A stretch of DNA of 7,352 bases from an uncultured Eubacteriales bacterium. Lineage in GTDB: Bacteria; Bacillota; Clostridia; Lachnospirales; Lachnospiraceae. Below the pieces are notes generated by a model. That model was not told the origin of the DNA. It was given only the letters and a program-made list of their open reading frames with translations, and ran no database searches. The translations under genes were made by a program, and so were the position numbers. The DNA lies in NCBI GenBank assembly GCA_900544525.1, contig UQVN01000175.1, positions 1 through 7,352 on the forward strand, given 5' to 3'. Positions 1 to 6,626 of this stretch are shown here, piece by piece. The stretch's first letter is position 1; each line of letters opens with the position of its first letter.

Positions 1-233
1 ATTTTCGCAATTTCTCTTCCTTCTGCAATCATTCCTTCCGCATCTACCGTCGTCGCTTTTACTTCTCCACTAATAGGGCCATCTACAATCGAAGTAATTT
101 CTTTTATCACTTCGTTAAAATCTCTGCCTTCTTTAGCAATTAAAGATGGATTGGTTGTAACCCCACAAATGATTCCCATATCATTTGCTTTTCTAATATC
201 TTCCACGTTAGCTGTATCAATAAAAAATCTCAT
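1..233 (-). CDS. fsa: FSA/TalC-type transaldolase, N-terminal part (runs off the left edge)
   Basis: This is the start of a small transaldolase or fructose-6-phosphate aldolase, a cytoplasmic class I aldolase that moves a dihydroxyacetone unit between sugar phosphates. The ATG at 233-231 opens with MRFFIDTANVEDI and continues through GVTTNPSLIAKEG (about residues 24-36). The early Asp in FIDTA and the TTNPS motif are hallmarks of the FsaA/TalC family, and GEVKATT matches the QVMATT region of E. coli FsaA. Only 77 codons are present out of roughly 215-220 usual for the family, so the Schiff-base lysine (Lys85 in FsaA) lies outside the window. An AAAAGGAG ribosome binding site at 250-243 supports the start. 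It follows xylB on the same strand after 189 bp, which fits non-oxidative pentose phosphate metabolism of the kinase product. Whether it acts as transaldolase or as F6P aldolase cannot be told from this part. Confidence 0.9.
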   Translation of the reverse strand, partial: MRFFIDTANVEDIRKANDMGIICGVTTNPSLIAKEGRDFNEVIKEITSIVDGPISGEVKATTVDAEGMIAEGREIAK

Positions 234-242
234 GAATACTTC

Positions 243-250
243 TCCTTTTC
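243..250 (-). promoter_or_regulatory. Ribosome binding site of the transaldolase gene
   Basis: On the minus strand this reads GAAAAGGAG-like purine-rich sequence, with GGAG about 9 bases before the ATG at 233. It lies in a longer purine-rich run (243-262) and fixes the start codon. Confidence 0.7.
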
Positions 251-268
251 CTCTTTCTTTTCCTTATA

Positions 269-358
269 ATATTAAGATAATCTAGATAGAGCAGAAGAAT
301 GGTTGTAGTAGTATGCAGTTTCTATGATTCTTTTTTCTCTTTCTAGATTATCCAATAT
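269..358 (-). other. Long imperfect inverted repeat / hairpin in the xylB-transaldolase gap
   Basis: The arms GATAATCTAGA (276-286) and TCTAGATTATC (342-352) are an exact 11-bp inverted repeat. Pairing continues inward at 288-291/337-340 and, with a one-base shift, at 293-300/327-334. It continues outward at 269-273/354-358. The whole would fold into a rod of about 90 nt with a loop near 301-326. No T-run follows the stem on the minus strand, so it is not a standard terminator. As RNA it would be part of the 5' leader of the transaldolase gene or of the xylB 3' end. It could be a processing or attenuation element, or the remnant of a small inverted-repeat element. I see the pairing directly; the function is unknown. 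Confidence 0.55.
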
Positions 359-422
359 GCCAATGTGATATCCCTTATAGCTCCTAATGAACTTACCTAT
401 CTTCTCATAGTTTCTATTCTTT

Positions 423-1895
423 TTATTCCGATAATACTTGAAATACTGGCTTTAATGCAGGATAGATCTGTTTAAATTTCTGATAGCGTTCTTGGTATTT
501 TTCCACTAGCTCTTGTTCTGGTTCAATGGTTTCCACTACTGTTACAAACTGACCAACAGCAGATTCTACATCTTCATATTCCCCACATCCAACTGCAGCT
601 AAAATCGCTCCTCCAAGGGCTGGTCCTTGTTCGCTTTCAATGACTTCTACTTTTAAATTTAAAATATTTGCCACCATCTTCTTCCAAAGGAGACTTTTTG
701 CACCACCACCACAGATTTTTGTTCGCTCAATTTTGATTCCAAGACTTCTTGCAACTTCTAAAGAATCACGAAGGGCAAAGATAACTCCTTCTAATACCGC
801 CTGTGTCATCTCTTCTCTCGTTGTATCCATTGTCATTCCAATAAACGTTGCTCTGGCTTTTGGATCGTTATGAGGAGAACGTTCTCCCATAAGATATGGT
901 AAATAAAAAACTTGATTTTCTCCCAACGTTACGATCTCTTCTTGCTCTTTATCAAAATCCGTTGTTTTTAAAATCTCTTCCATCCACCATTTATTACAAG
1001 AAGCGGCACTTAACATACAGCCCATTAAATGATAATGTCCATCGGCATGGGCAAAGGAATGAAGCGCATTATGGGGATCCACTTTAAATTGTTTGCTAGA
1101 AATAAAAATAGTCCCACTTGTTCCAAGAGAAATATTGCAGTTTCCTTCTCCAACCGTTCCCGTTCCAATGGCGGCAGCTGCATTATCTCCAGCACCTGCA
1201 ATGACCTTTACCGTAGCAGGCAGTCCTAATTCTTTTGCAACTTCTTCCTTTAACGTTCCGACAACATCATAGCTTTCATAAAGAGTTGGTAACTGTTCTT
1301 CTGTAATCCCACAAAGCTCCATCATTTCCTTTGACCAACATTTATGCTCTACATCCAGTAATAACATTCCTGAAGCGTCGGAATAGTCACTACAAAACGC
1401 TCCTGATAAACGATACGCTAAATAATCTTTTGGAAGCATAATCTTTTTGATCTTTGCAAACTTTTCATGTTCATTTTCTTTCATCCATAAAATTTTCGGA
1501 GCAGTAAATCCAGTAAATGCAATGTTCGCCGTATAATTAGAAAGAGTTTCCTTTCCGACTACCTCATTGAAATAATTGGTTTCTTTTGTAGAACGGCTAT
1601 CATTCCAAAGAATCGCTGGACGAATCACTTGATCCTTTTCATCTAATGTTACAAGCCCATGCATCTGCCCACCAAAACTAATGCCTGCAATTTTGTCTTT
1701 TTCAAAATCCGCTACCAATTCCTTTAACCCTTCCATAGTCTTTTCATACCAGTCTTCTGGATTTTGTTCGGACCAACCTGGATTAGGAAAGGAAAGCGGA
1801 TACTCTTTTGATACCATATTTTTAATTGCTCCTGTTTCATCCATTAATAATAATTTTACCGCTGATGTTCCTAAATCAACACCAATATATAACAT
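423..1895 (-). CDS. xylB: Xylulokinase (FGGY family carbohydrate kinase)
   Basis: This cytoplasmic kinase phosphorylates D-xylulose with ATP to D-xylulose 5-phosphate. The start is the ATG at 1895, giving 490 residues (E. coli XylB has 484). An in-frame GTG at 1910 exists, but the GGAGG ribosome binding site (1908-1904) lies between them, so the GTG is not the start. The N-terminal FGGY domain begins IGVDLGTSAVK (residues 4-14, phosphate-binding loop), with GQMHG at 76-80 (the Met-His substrate pair in XylB), RPAILWND near 92-99, and FTGFTAPKILW near 127-137. GAGDNAA carries the likely catalytic base Asp237. The C-terminal domain has SLGTSG (256-261), LPYLMGERSPH and CGGGAKS (395-401). Agreement with E. 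coli XylB along the whole length makes xylulose more likely than other FGGY substrates, though kinase specificity in this family is hard to read. A terminator precedes the gene, so it may have its own promoter. Confidence 0.93.
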   Translation of the reverse strand: MLYIGVDLGTSAVKLLLMDETGAIKNMVSKEYPLSFPNPGWSEQNPEDWYEKTMEGLKELVADFEKDKIAGISFGGQMHGLVTLDEKDQVIRPAILWNDSRSTKETNYFNEVVGKETLSNYTANIAFTGFTAPKILWMKENEHEKFAKIKKIMLPKDYLAYRLSGAFCSDYSDASGMLLLDVEHKCWSKEMMELCGITEEQLPTLYESYDVVGTLKEEVAKELGLPATVKVIAGAGDNAAAAIGTGTVGEGNCNISLGTSGTIFISSKQFKVDPHNALHSFAHADGHYHLMGCMLSAASCNKWWMEEILKTTDFDKEQEEIVTLGENQVFYLPYLMGERSPHNDPKARATFIGMTMDTTREEMTQAVLEGVIFALRDSLEVARSLGIKIERTKICGGGAKSLLWKKMVANILNLKVEVIESEQGPALGGAILAAVGCGEYEDVESAVGQFVTVVETIEPEQELVEKYQERYQKFKQIYPALKPVFQVLSE

Positions 1896-1896
1896 A

Positions 1897-1908
1897 AGGT
1901 GCACCTCC
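1897..1908 (-). promoter_or_regulatory. xylB ribosome binding site inside a 10-bp palindrome
   Basis: The minus strand reads GGAGGTGCACCTT directly before the ATG at 1895. GGAGG (1908-1904) is 8 bases from the ATG and decides the start against the upstream in-frame GTG at 1910. The site overlaps the perfect palindrome AGGTGCACCT (1897-1906). Confidence 0.8.
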
Positions 1909-1938
1909 ACTTTTTACTTTTCTCTTATACTAACAATG

Positions 1939-2036
1939 AATCATTACCCTATAAATTAGCTTCTCATGTTCGCAGACAGTCGTCATATGTGAGCATACAT
2001 GCTCTCGCATAGCTCGTTGCCTTTGCGTAAATGATT
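1939..2036. repeat. Palindrome-rich spacer bounded by 7-bp inverted ends (candidate intergenic repeat)
   Basis: The stretch is framed by AATCATT (1939-1945) and its exact reverse complement AATGATT (2030-2036). Inside lies GAGCAT-AC-ATGCTC (1991-2004), a perfect 6-bp palindrome with a 2-bp spacer, among related short words (GCATAC, CATATG, CTCGCATAGCTCG). Its base composition is clearly richer in G and C than the flanking leader. No reading frame in it looks coded. It separates the isomerase terminator from the xylB ribosome binding site and probably holds the xylB promoter, although I cannot find convincing -35/-10 boxes. It may be a copy of a dispersed intergenic element; one copy cannot prove this. 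Confidence 0.4.
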
Positions 2037-2039
2037 GAG

Positions 2040-2071
2040 AAAAAGACAGGCTTTTTTATGAAAACCTGCCT
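2040..2071 (-). terminator. Rho-independent terminator after the isomerase gene (possibly bidirectional)
   Basis: On the minus strand AGGCAGG (2071-2065) pairs with CCTGTCT (2050-2044), seven pairs including one G-U. The inner TTTT and AAAA extend the stem around a CAT loop with a small bulge. A run of T follows at 2043-2040. On the plus strand the same stem is followed by seven T (2071-2077), so it could also stop plus-strand transcripts. It lies about 57 bp after the isomerase stop codon. Confidence 0.82.
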
Positions 2072-2127
2072 TTTTTTCTTCACCCAATATGTAAATTTAT
2101 TTTCTCCCTAAAAACTCCCATGTCCTT

Positions 2128-3621
2128 TTATGCAAATGGATTTTCTGTTTTATAGCGAACACCTTTTGGTTGATTATATCCGATTTCTTCTACATCAACA
2201 CCAATATATTTAAATACTTCATATAATTCTTTTCCAAAATGTCCAAATGCAACGGCACCATGATGCGGATAATTTCCTTCAATTAATACATGGCGATAAA
2301 ATCTTCCCATCTCTGGAATCGCAAAGACTCCGATAGAACCAAAGGATCTTGTGGCAACTGGAAGAACTTCTCCTTGTGCAATATAAGCGCGAAGTTTATT
2401 GTCAGCAGTGCTTTGTAAACGATAGAATGTAATATCTCCTGGAATAATATCCCCTTCTAGTGTTCCTTGTGTCACTTCTTCTGGAAGGGTTCTTGCCATA
2501 ATCATTTGATATTTCATTTCACAGAATGACAATTTGCTCTTTGCTGTATTTCCACAGTGAAATCCCATGAAAGTATCTTTTAATGTATAATTATATTTTC
2601 CTTTAATATCTTCTTCATACATATCTTTTGGAACCGTATTGTTAATATCAAGAAGAGTTACCGTATCTTGGCTAATTACAGTTCCAATAAATTCACTTAA
2701 TGCACCATAAATATCAACTTCACAAGAAACTGGAATTCCTTGATCCGTTAATCGGCTGTTTACATAACATGGCACAAATCCAAACTGTGTCTGGAATGCT
2801 GGCCAACATTTTCCTGCAATCGCAACATATTTACGGTATCCTTTATGTTCTGCCACCCAGTCTTTTAATGTCAATTCATACTGAGCAAGTTTTTCAAGAA
2901 TCTCTGGCTTTTTATTTCCTTCTCCTAATTCTTCTTCCATTTCTTTTACAATAGCAGGAATTCTCTCGTCCCCTGCGTGTTTATGAAAAGCTTCGAATAA
3001 ATCAAGTTCTGAGTTTTCTTCGATTTCTACGCCTAAGTTATAAAGCTGTTTAATTGGAGCATTACAAGCTAAGAAATTAAGTGGACGTGGTCCAAAGCTA
3101 ATAATTTTTAAATCAGAAAGTGCCATAACCGCTCTTGCGATTGGGATAAATTCATGCATCATATCCGCACAATCACTAGCATCCCCAACTGGATATTCAG
3201 GAATATATGCCTTTACATTGCGAAGCGCTAAATTGTAGCTTGCATTTAACATTCCACAGTAAGCATCTCCTCTTCCTCCACATAAATTATTTCCTGTTTC
3301 TTCTGCTGCTGCAATAAACATTTTCGGTCCATCGAAATGTTTTGCTAATAATGTTTCAGAAATTTCTGGCCCAAAGTTACCAAGATAAACACAGAGTGCA
3401 TTACATCCAGCTTTTTTAATATCTTCTAATGCCTGCACCATGTGGATTTCGCTTTCTACAATACAAATTGGACATTCATAAATATCCTCTACATCGTATT
3501 TGTCTGCATAAGCTTTCACTAAAGCCTCTCTTCTCGTTACAGAAAGACTTTCTGGGAAACAGTCACGACTCACGGCTACGATACCTAACTTCACTTTTGG
3601 CATATTGTCTTTTAAACTCAT
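2128..3621 (-). CDS. Sugar isomerase of the L-fucose/L-arabinose isomerase (FucI/AraA) superfamily
   Basis: This is a 497-residue cytoplasmic, probably Mn-dependent aldose-ketose isomerase of the COG2407 type. The N-terminal part has a Rossmann-like pattern (KLGIVAVSRDCFP, then NALCVYLGNFGPE near 74-86 and ETGNN near 108-112). The C-terminal catalytic part reads GFVPCYVNSRLTDQGIP (281-297), CEVDIYG with Glu301, and LLDINN with Asp325. Glu301 and Asp325 are 24 residues apart, as are the metal ligands Glu337 and Asp361 of E. coli FucI. The third ligand is probably a histidine of YPHHGAVAFGH (451-461). It is shorter than E. coli FucI (591 residues) and close in length to AraA (500). The ATG at 3621 is supported by AGGAGG 7 bases upstream; the second ATG at 3603 has no such site. 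The kinase next door suggests xylulose as product, so D-lyxose or D-xylose are candidates; L-fucose, D-arabinose or another aldose remain possible. Confidence 0.85.
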   Translation of the reverse strand: MSLKDNMPKVKLGIVAVSRDCFPESLSVTRREALVKAYADKYDVEDIYECPICIVESEIHMVQALEDIKKAGCNALCVYLGNFGPEISETLLAKHFDGPKMFIAAAEETGNNLCGGRGDAYCGMLNASYNLALRNVKAYIPEYPVGDASDCADMMHEFIPIARAVMALSDLKIISFGPRPLNFLACNAPIKQLYNLGVEIEENSELDLFEAFHKHAGDERIPAIVKEMEEELGEGNKKPEILEKLAQYELTLKDWVAEHKGYRKYVAIAGKCWPAFQTQFGFVPCYVNSRLTDQGIPVSCEVDIYGALSEFIGTVISQDTVTLLDINNTVPKDMYEEDIKGKYNYTLKDTFMGFHCGNTAKSKLSFCEMKYQMIMARTLPEEVTQGTLEGDIIPGDITFYRLQSTADNKLRAYIAQGEVLPVATRSFGSIGVFAIPEMGRFYRHVLIEGNYPHHGAVAFGHFGKELYEVFKYIGVDVEEIGYNQPKGVRYKTENPFA

Positions 3622-3628
3622 TTTGATT

Positions 3629-3634
3629 CCTCCT
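3629..3634 (-). promoter_or_regulatory. Ribosome binding site of the isomerase gene
   Basis: A perfect AGGAGG on the minus strand, 7 bases before the ATG at 3621. It decides that start over the in-frame ATG at 3603. Confidence 0.85.
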
Positions 3635-3651
3635 ACTATTCCTTCTTAAAT

Positions 3652-3680
3652 TTTTTAAACCATTTATCCATAGAAATCAA
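3652..3680 (-). promoter_or_regulatory. Weak candidate promoter before the isomerase gene
   Basis: In the 68-bp gap the minus strand has TTGATT (3680-3675), a 17-base spacer and TAAAAA (3657-3652), each matching four of six consensus bases. The -35 box sits in a short palindrome, AAATCA-A-TGATTT (3674-3686). No terminator is visible between the MalY-type gene and the isomerase, so read-through is at least as likely. In an AT-rich gap such matches arise by chance. Confidence 0.22.
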
Positions 3681-3689
3681 TGATTTTTA

Positions 3690-4877
3690 TTATTTCTTTA
3701 ATTCCTCATATACACGTGCCATCTGCCCATAGGCTTGTTCCAATAAGGTTCTTGGACTAGCAATATTCACTCGAATACATCCTTTGCCCTCTTCTTGAAA
3801 AACACTGCCCATATAAACACTAACCTTTGCCTTTTTAAGAAACCATTCTTCTAATTCTTCTTCTGTACAGTTTAGTTTTGAATAATCCATCCAGAGCAAA
3901 TAGGTTCCTTCTCTTGGATAAATGTGAAATTCTGGCATATGCTCTTTAAAATATTCACGAGTAAATCGTTCATTTTCGTCAATATAGTGCAACATCGCCT
4001 CATACCAATCATCACACGCTTCATAGGCACTTTCTACTGCTGAAACGGCAAAGATTGTTGGATTGTGCATTCCGATTCTGTCAATGCCTTCCTTTACTTT
4101 CGCTCTAAGCTGTTCATTTGGAATGACAAGATACGATACAATAACACCTGGAATATTAAAGGTCTTTGTTAATGAAGTTGCCATAATGAGTCTTTCTCTC
4201 ACTTCTTTCCTTAAAGATAATGATGAGAGAAAGTTCACTCCATGCGCTGTAATATCGCCATGTATTTCATCAACAAATAAGAGTAAATCATGTTTTAAAC
4301 AAAACTCTCCTACTCGCTCTAATTCTTGTTTTGTCCAAACACGCCCCACAGGGTTATGTGGACTACATAAAATAAACATTTTCGTATTCGGAGTTATCAC
4401 ATTTTCTAATTGTTTAAAATCAATTTCATATCTTCCATCATTGATGGTTAGTGGACTTTCTAATACCTTTCTATGATTCTTTTCAACGGCTTGATAAAGC
4501 GGACCATAAGCAGGCGTATTAATTAACACTTCATCCCCTTGTTTTGTAAAGATATCCACACATAAACTGGATGAAATATTAATACGCGGACAAAATACGA
4601 TTTCTTCTTTTTTTATGTTTACAGAATGTCTTCTTTTCATCCACGAAATAAACGCTTTATAAAAGCCATCATTTAAATCGGTATATCCAAAGACTCCATG
4701 TTCTAAGCATTTTTGAAAACTATCTATAATTGGCTTTGGAGATTTAAAATCCATATCCGCTACACCAAGATGGATAAGCTCTTTTGTTCCATACTTTTTA
4801 TCCATCGTATCCCATCTGCCACAGTTTGTATTTCTTCTATCTATTATTGTATCAAAATCAAATATATTCTCTTTCAT
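3690..4877 (-). CDS. malY: MalY/PatB-type PLP-dependent C-S lyase / aminotransferase
   Basis: This is a 395-residue cytoplasmic fold-type I PLP enzyme of the class I/II aminotransferase superfamily. It follows E. coli MalY (390 residues) along its whole length: DRRNTNCGRWD (13-23), VADMDF (39-44), HGVFGYTD (60-67), NTPAYGPLYQA (120-130), CSPHNPVGRVW (171-181), DEIHGDI (203-209), SLTKTFNIPG (235-244), and a final IRVNIASPR (368-376). Lys238 is the expected Schiff-base lysine, Asp203 contacts the pyridine nitrogen, Asn175 the cofactor oxygen, and Arg369 the substrate carboxylate. Family members cleave cystathionine, cysteine or cysteine conjugates; a few transaminate. It starts 14 bp after the nhaC stop with GAGG upstream, so the two are surely cotranscribed. 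The MalT-repressing role of E. coli MalY should not be transferred here. The true substrate is unknown and may be what the NhaC-type carrier brings in. Confidence 0.85.
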   Translation of the reverse strand: MKENIFDFDTIIDRRNTNCGRWDTMDKKYGTKELIHLGVADMDFKSPKPIIDSFQKCLEHGVFGYTDLNDGFYKAFISWMKRRHSVNIKKEEIVFCPRINISSSLCVDIFTKQGDEVLINTPAYGPLYQAVEKNHRKVLESPLTINDGRYEIDFKQLENVITPNTKMFILCSPHNPVGRVWTKQELERVGEFCLKHDLLLFVDEIHGDITAHGVNFLSSLSLRKEVRERLIMATSLTKTFNIPGVIVSYLVIPNEQLRAKVKEGIDRIGMHNPTIFAVSAVESAYEACDDWYEAMLHYIDENERFTREYFKEHMPEFHIYPREGTYLLWMDYSKLNCTEEELEEWFLKKAKVSVYMGSVFQEEGKGCIRVNIASPRTLLEQAYGQMARVYEELKK

Positions 4878-4891
4878 TTCTACCTCATATT

Positions 4892-6430
4892 CTATGCCTC
4901 ATGATTAGCAGACACTGCTTTTCCTTCATATTGCATCGTTTCTTCAACATCAATACCATCTGCCCTATTCAAAGCCATATACTCCTCATAATAGTCACTA
5001 TCTTTTCCTATCTTCTTAATTCCAATACCGGTTGCCGCCCAAATTAGAGCAAACATGACTCCCGTATAATTTAAGCATGCCCATGGTAAATAATCCATGG
5101 TTGCCACACCTAACGTTGTTGCCATATAAACCCCTGCTGCTGTCCATGGTGTAATTGGTTCTACAACAGTTGCTGCATCTTCCAATGTTCTTGAAAGGTT
5201 AATTGGCTCTAGTCCTCGTTTTATATATGCCTTTTGGAACATCTCACCTGGAATTAAAATAGATAACTGTCCATTACAAGTAACAAATATCGCTGTGATA
5301 CAAGAAATTACCGTAGAAAAAATTAAACCAAACACGCTCTTTACAGATTTCATAATACGATTTAATACAATGTCAAGAGAACCTGTAACCGCTAATGTTC
5401 CAGCAAAACCATAAGCACAAAATGCAATTAATACGGTACTAAGCATAGATAACATTCCTCCTCTTTCTAATAGAGTTGGAATATCAGAGATTAAATTGGT
5501 TGCATCAAATCCAGCAATTGGAACCATATCCAAAGAAAATCCATTAATTGCCGCATCAAAGCAATCACTTAACTTAAATCCTTGGAATACCACTCCATTA
5601 AAGATTGCAACTGCACTTGAAATTAACATCACTGGAATAGTAGGTTTCTTGCGAACAGAACCATACAAAACAATCAGAATTGGTAACAGAACTAACGGAT
5701 TAAATGTAAAGATTTGACTTAATGTATCCAAAATCATTGTCACCTTTTCTGGAGTCACCTCAGAAGAGATATTTAAGTTCATTCCTACGACTACATATAC
5801 AATACAGCATATAATAAACCCTGGCCCCGTTGTCCAAAACATATGAGCAATATGTTCATATAATTTTGATCCTGCTGCAATTGGTGCTAAATTGGTGGAA
5901 TCAGATAATGGTGACATCTTATCACCAAAATATGCTCCTGAAACAACAGCTCCAGCTACAATTGGTAATGGTGCTCCTAGTCCAGACGCAATTCCCATAA
6001 GAGCAACTCCAATTGTCCCTGCTGATCCCCACGAAGTTCCAGTGCAAATGGATACAATAACCGTAACAAGAAAAGCGGTTATCACTAAAAAGGATGGACT
6101 AATAATTTTTAATCCATAATACACCATCATTGGAATTGTTCCACCAATCATCCAAGTTCCAATTAAAAATCCTACAATGATGAGAATAAAGATTGCAGGC
6201 ATTGTTTTAGAAAGTTTTGATACGATAGAATCCATAATATCATCCCAAGAATATCCTAAGTATACTGCTATCACCGCAGCCACAGCCGCTGAAATGAGCA
6301 TTAACACCTCAGGACTCAATCCCAATACTGCATACCCAATTCCTAACAGTAAAATCATAGCAATAATCGGCAATACTGCTAGAAAAAAGGTCGTTTCTTT
6401 TTTCTCACATAATTTCTTTTGCTTCTCCAT
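4892..6430 (-). CDS. nhaC: NhaC-family Na+/H+ antiporter or organic-anion/amino-acid antiporter
   Basis: This is a 512-residue inner-membrane carrier with about 11-12 hydrophobic segments. It starts at the ATG at 6430 (MEKQKKLCEKKETT, a charged cytoplasmic N-terminus), set by GAGGAGG 5 bases upstream; the reading frame stays open to 6493, but that part holds a hairpin and no other ribosome site. Family hallmarks are TGTSWGSAG (130-138), GAYFGDKMSPLSDSTNLAP (165-183), and LEDAATVVEPITPWTAAGV (416-434). These are typical of NhaC/MleN proteins. Known members exchange Na+ for H+ or, as in B. subtilis MleN, malate plus protons for lactate plus Na+. The tight link to a MalY/PatB-type enzyme hints that this one carries an amino acid, a thiol compound or an organic acid for that enzyme; this is inference from context only. 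It is unlikely to be the sugar transporter of the neighbouring pathway. Confidence 0.88.
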   Translation of the reverse strand: MEKQKKLCEKKETTFFLAVLPIIAMILLLGIGYAVLGLSPEVLMLISAAVAAVIAVYLGYSWDDIMDSIVSKLSKTMPAIFILIIVGFLIGTWMIGGTIPMMVYYGLKIISPSFLVITAFLVTVIVSICTGTSWGSAGTIGVALMGIASGLGAPLPIVAGAVVSGAYFGDKMSPLSDSTNLAPIAAGSKLYEHIAHMFWTTGPGFIICCIVYVVVGMNLNISSEVTPEKVTMILDTLSQIFTFNPLVLLPILIVLYGSVRKKPTIPVMLISSAVAIFNGVVFQGFKLSDCFDAAINGFSLDMVPIAGFDATNLISDIPTLLERGGMLSMLSTVLIAFCAYGFAGTLAVTGSLDIVLNRIMKSVKSVFGLIFSTVISCITAIFVTCNGQLSILIPGEMFQKAYIKRGLEPINLSRTLEDAATVVEPITPWTAAGVYMATTLGVATMDYLPWACLNYTGVMFALIWAATGIGIKKIGKDSDYYEEYMALNRADGIDVEETMQYEGKAVSANHEA

Positions 6431-6435
6431 CTTTT

Positions 6436-6461
6436 CCTCCTCGTATGATAAAACATCATAC
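6436..6461 (-). promoter_or_regulatory. Stem-loop joined to the nhaC ribosome binding site
   Basis: On the minus strand GTATGAT (6461-6455), a five-base loop and ATCATAC (6449-6443) form a perfect 7-bp stem that ends exactly at the ribosome site GAGGAGG (6442-6436), 5 bases before the ATG. Such a placement can stabilise the message or tune ribosome access. The pairing is seen directly; an effect on translation is inferred. Confidence 0.55.
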
Positions 6462-6506
6462 TTAAATTTATTTCTCAACCTAGAAAAATACATTCTACTA
6501 AAACAT

Positions 6507-6538
6507 ATTTTACTAGAAATGAGTTCTTAAGAAGTCAA
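6507..6538 (-). promoter_or_regulatory. Candidate nhaC promoter with overlapping palindromic operator
   Basis: The minus strand has TTGACT (6538-6533, four or five of six to a -35 box) and TAAAAT (6512-6507, five of six to a -10 box), but 20 bases apart, which is too long to be ideal. The perfect 10-bp palindrome TTCTTAAGAA (6524-6533) starts at the end of the -35 box. One mismatch further out on each side it continues to 16 bp with GA and TC ends. That is a place where a dimeric repressor could block transcription. It would start transcription about 70 bp before the gene. Confidence 0.3.
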
Positions 6539-6606
6539 AGACAATTCTCTTCCCACGCTTTTCTCAAACTGCTATCTTAGAGAATCTATCCTAAAAAATA
6601 CCCCTT

Positions 6607-6621
6607 ATTATGTAACATAAT
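6607..6621. promoter_or_regulatory. 15-bp perfect palindrome after the DUF4867 gene
   Basis: ATTATGT-A-ACATAAT is an exact palindrome beginning 5 bp past the DUF4867 stop codon. As RNA on the minus strand it gives only a 6-bp AT-rich stem (ATTATG/CATAAT), followed 8 bases later by six T (about 6597-6592), so it would be a weak terminator at best. As DNA it looks like a dimeric operator. Which one it is cannot be decided here. Confidence 0.4.
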
Positions 6622-6626
6622 TTCTT

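Noticed and set aside
234..422. A small gene in the xylB-transaldolase gap
   Set aside because: Frames on the minus strand close after few codons and no start with a fitting ribosome site was found; the inverted repeat explains the stretch better.
1896..1910. In-frame GTG start at 1910 that would add five residues to the xylulokinase
   Set aside because: The GGAGG ribosome site lies inside this extension, and the family N-terminus begins at the next ATG (MLYIGVDLGT).
1911..2040. A catabolite repression (cre) site or XylR operator before xylB
   Set aside because: I found no match to the cre consensus with its central CG or to the known XylR palindrome.
3640..3689. Terminator between the MalY-type gene and the isomerase
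   Set aside because: Only short AT-only pairings such as AAATCA-A-TGATTT are present, with no GC stem and no well-placed T-run.
4063..4476. Plus-strand open frame of 137 codons
   Set aside because: It lies fully antisense within the MalY-type gene, whose conserved motifs prove the other strand; no ribosome site or recognisable protein.
6431..6493. Extension of the NhaC frame to an upstream ATG at 6493
   Set aside because: It contains a perfect hairpin and the GAGGAGG site that serves the ATG at 6430, and no ribosome site precedes 6493.
6177..6530. Plus-strand open frame of 117 codons across the nhaC start
   Set aside because: Mirror of the hydrophobic NhaC N-terminus plus spacer; composition is that of an antisense frame and no family is recognised.
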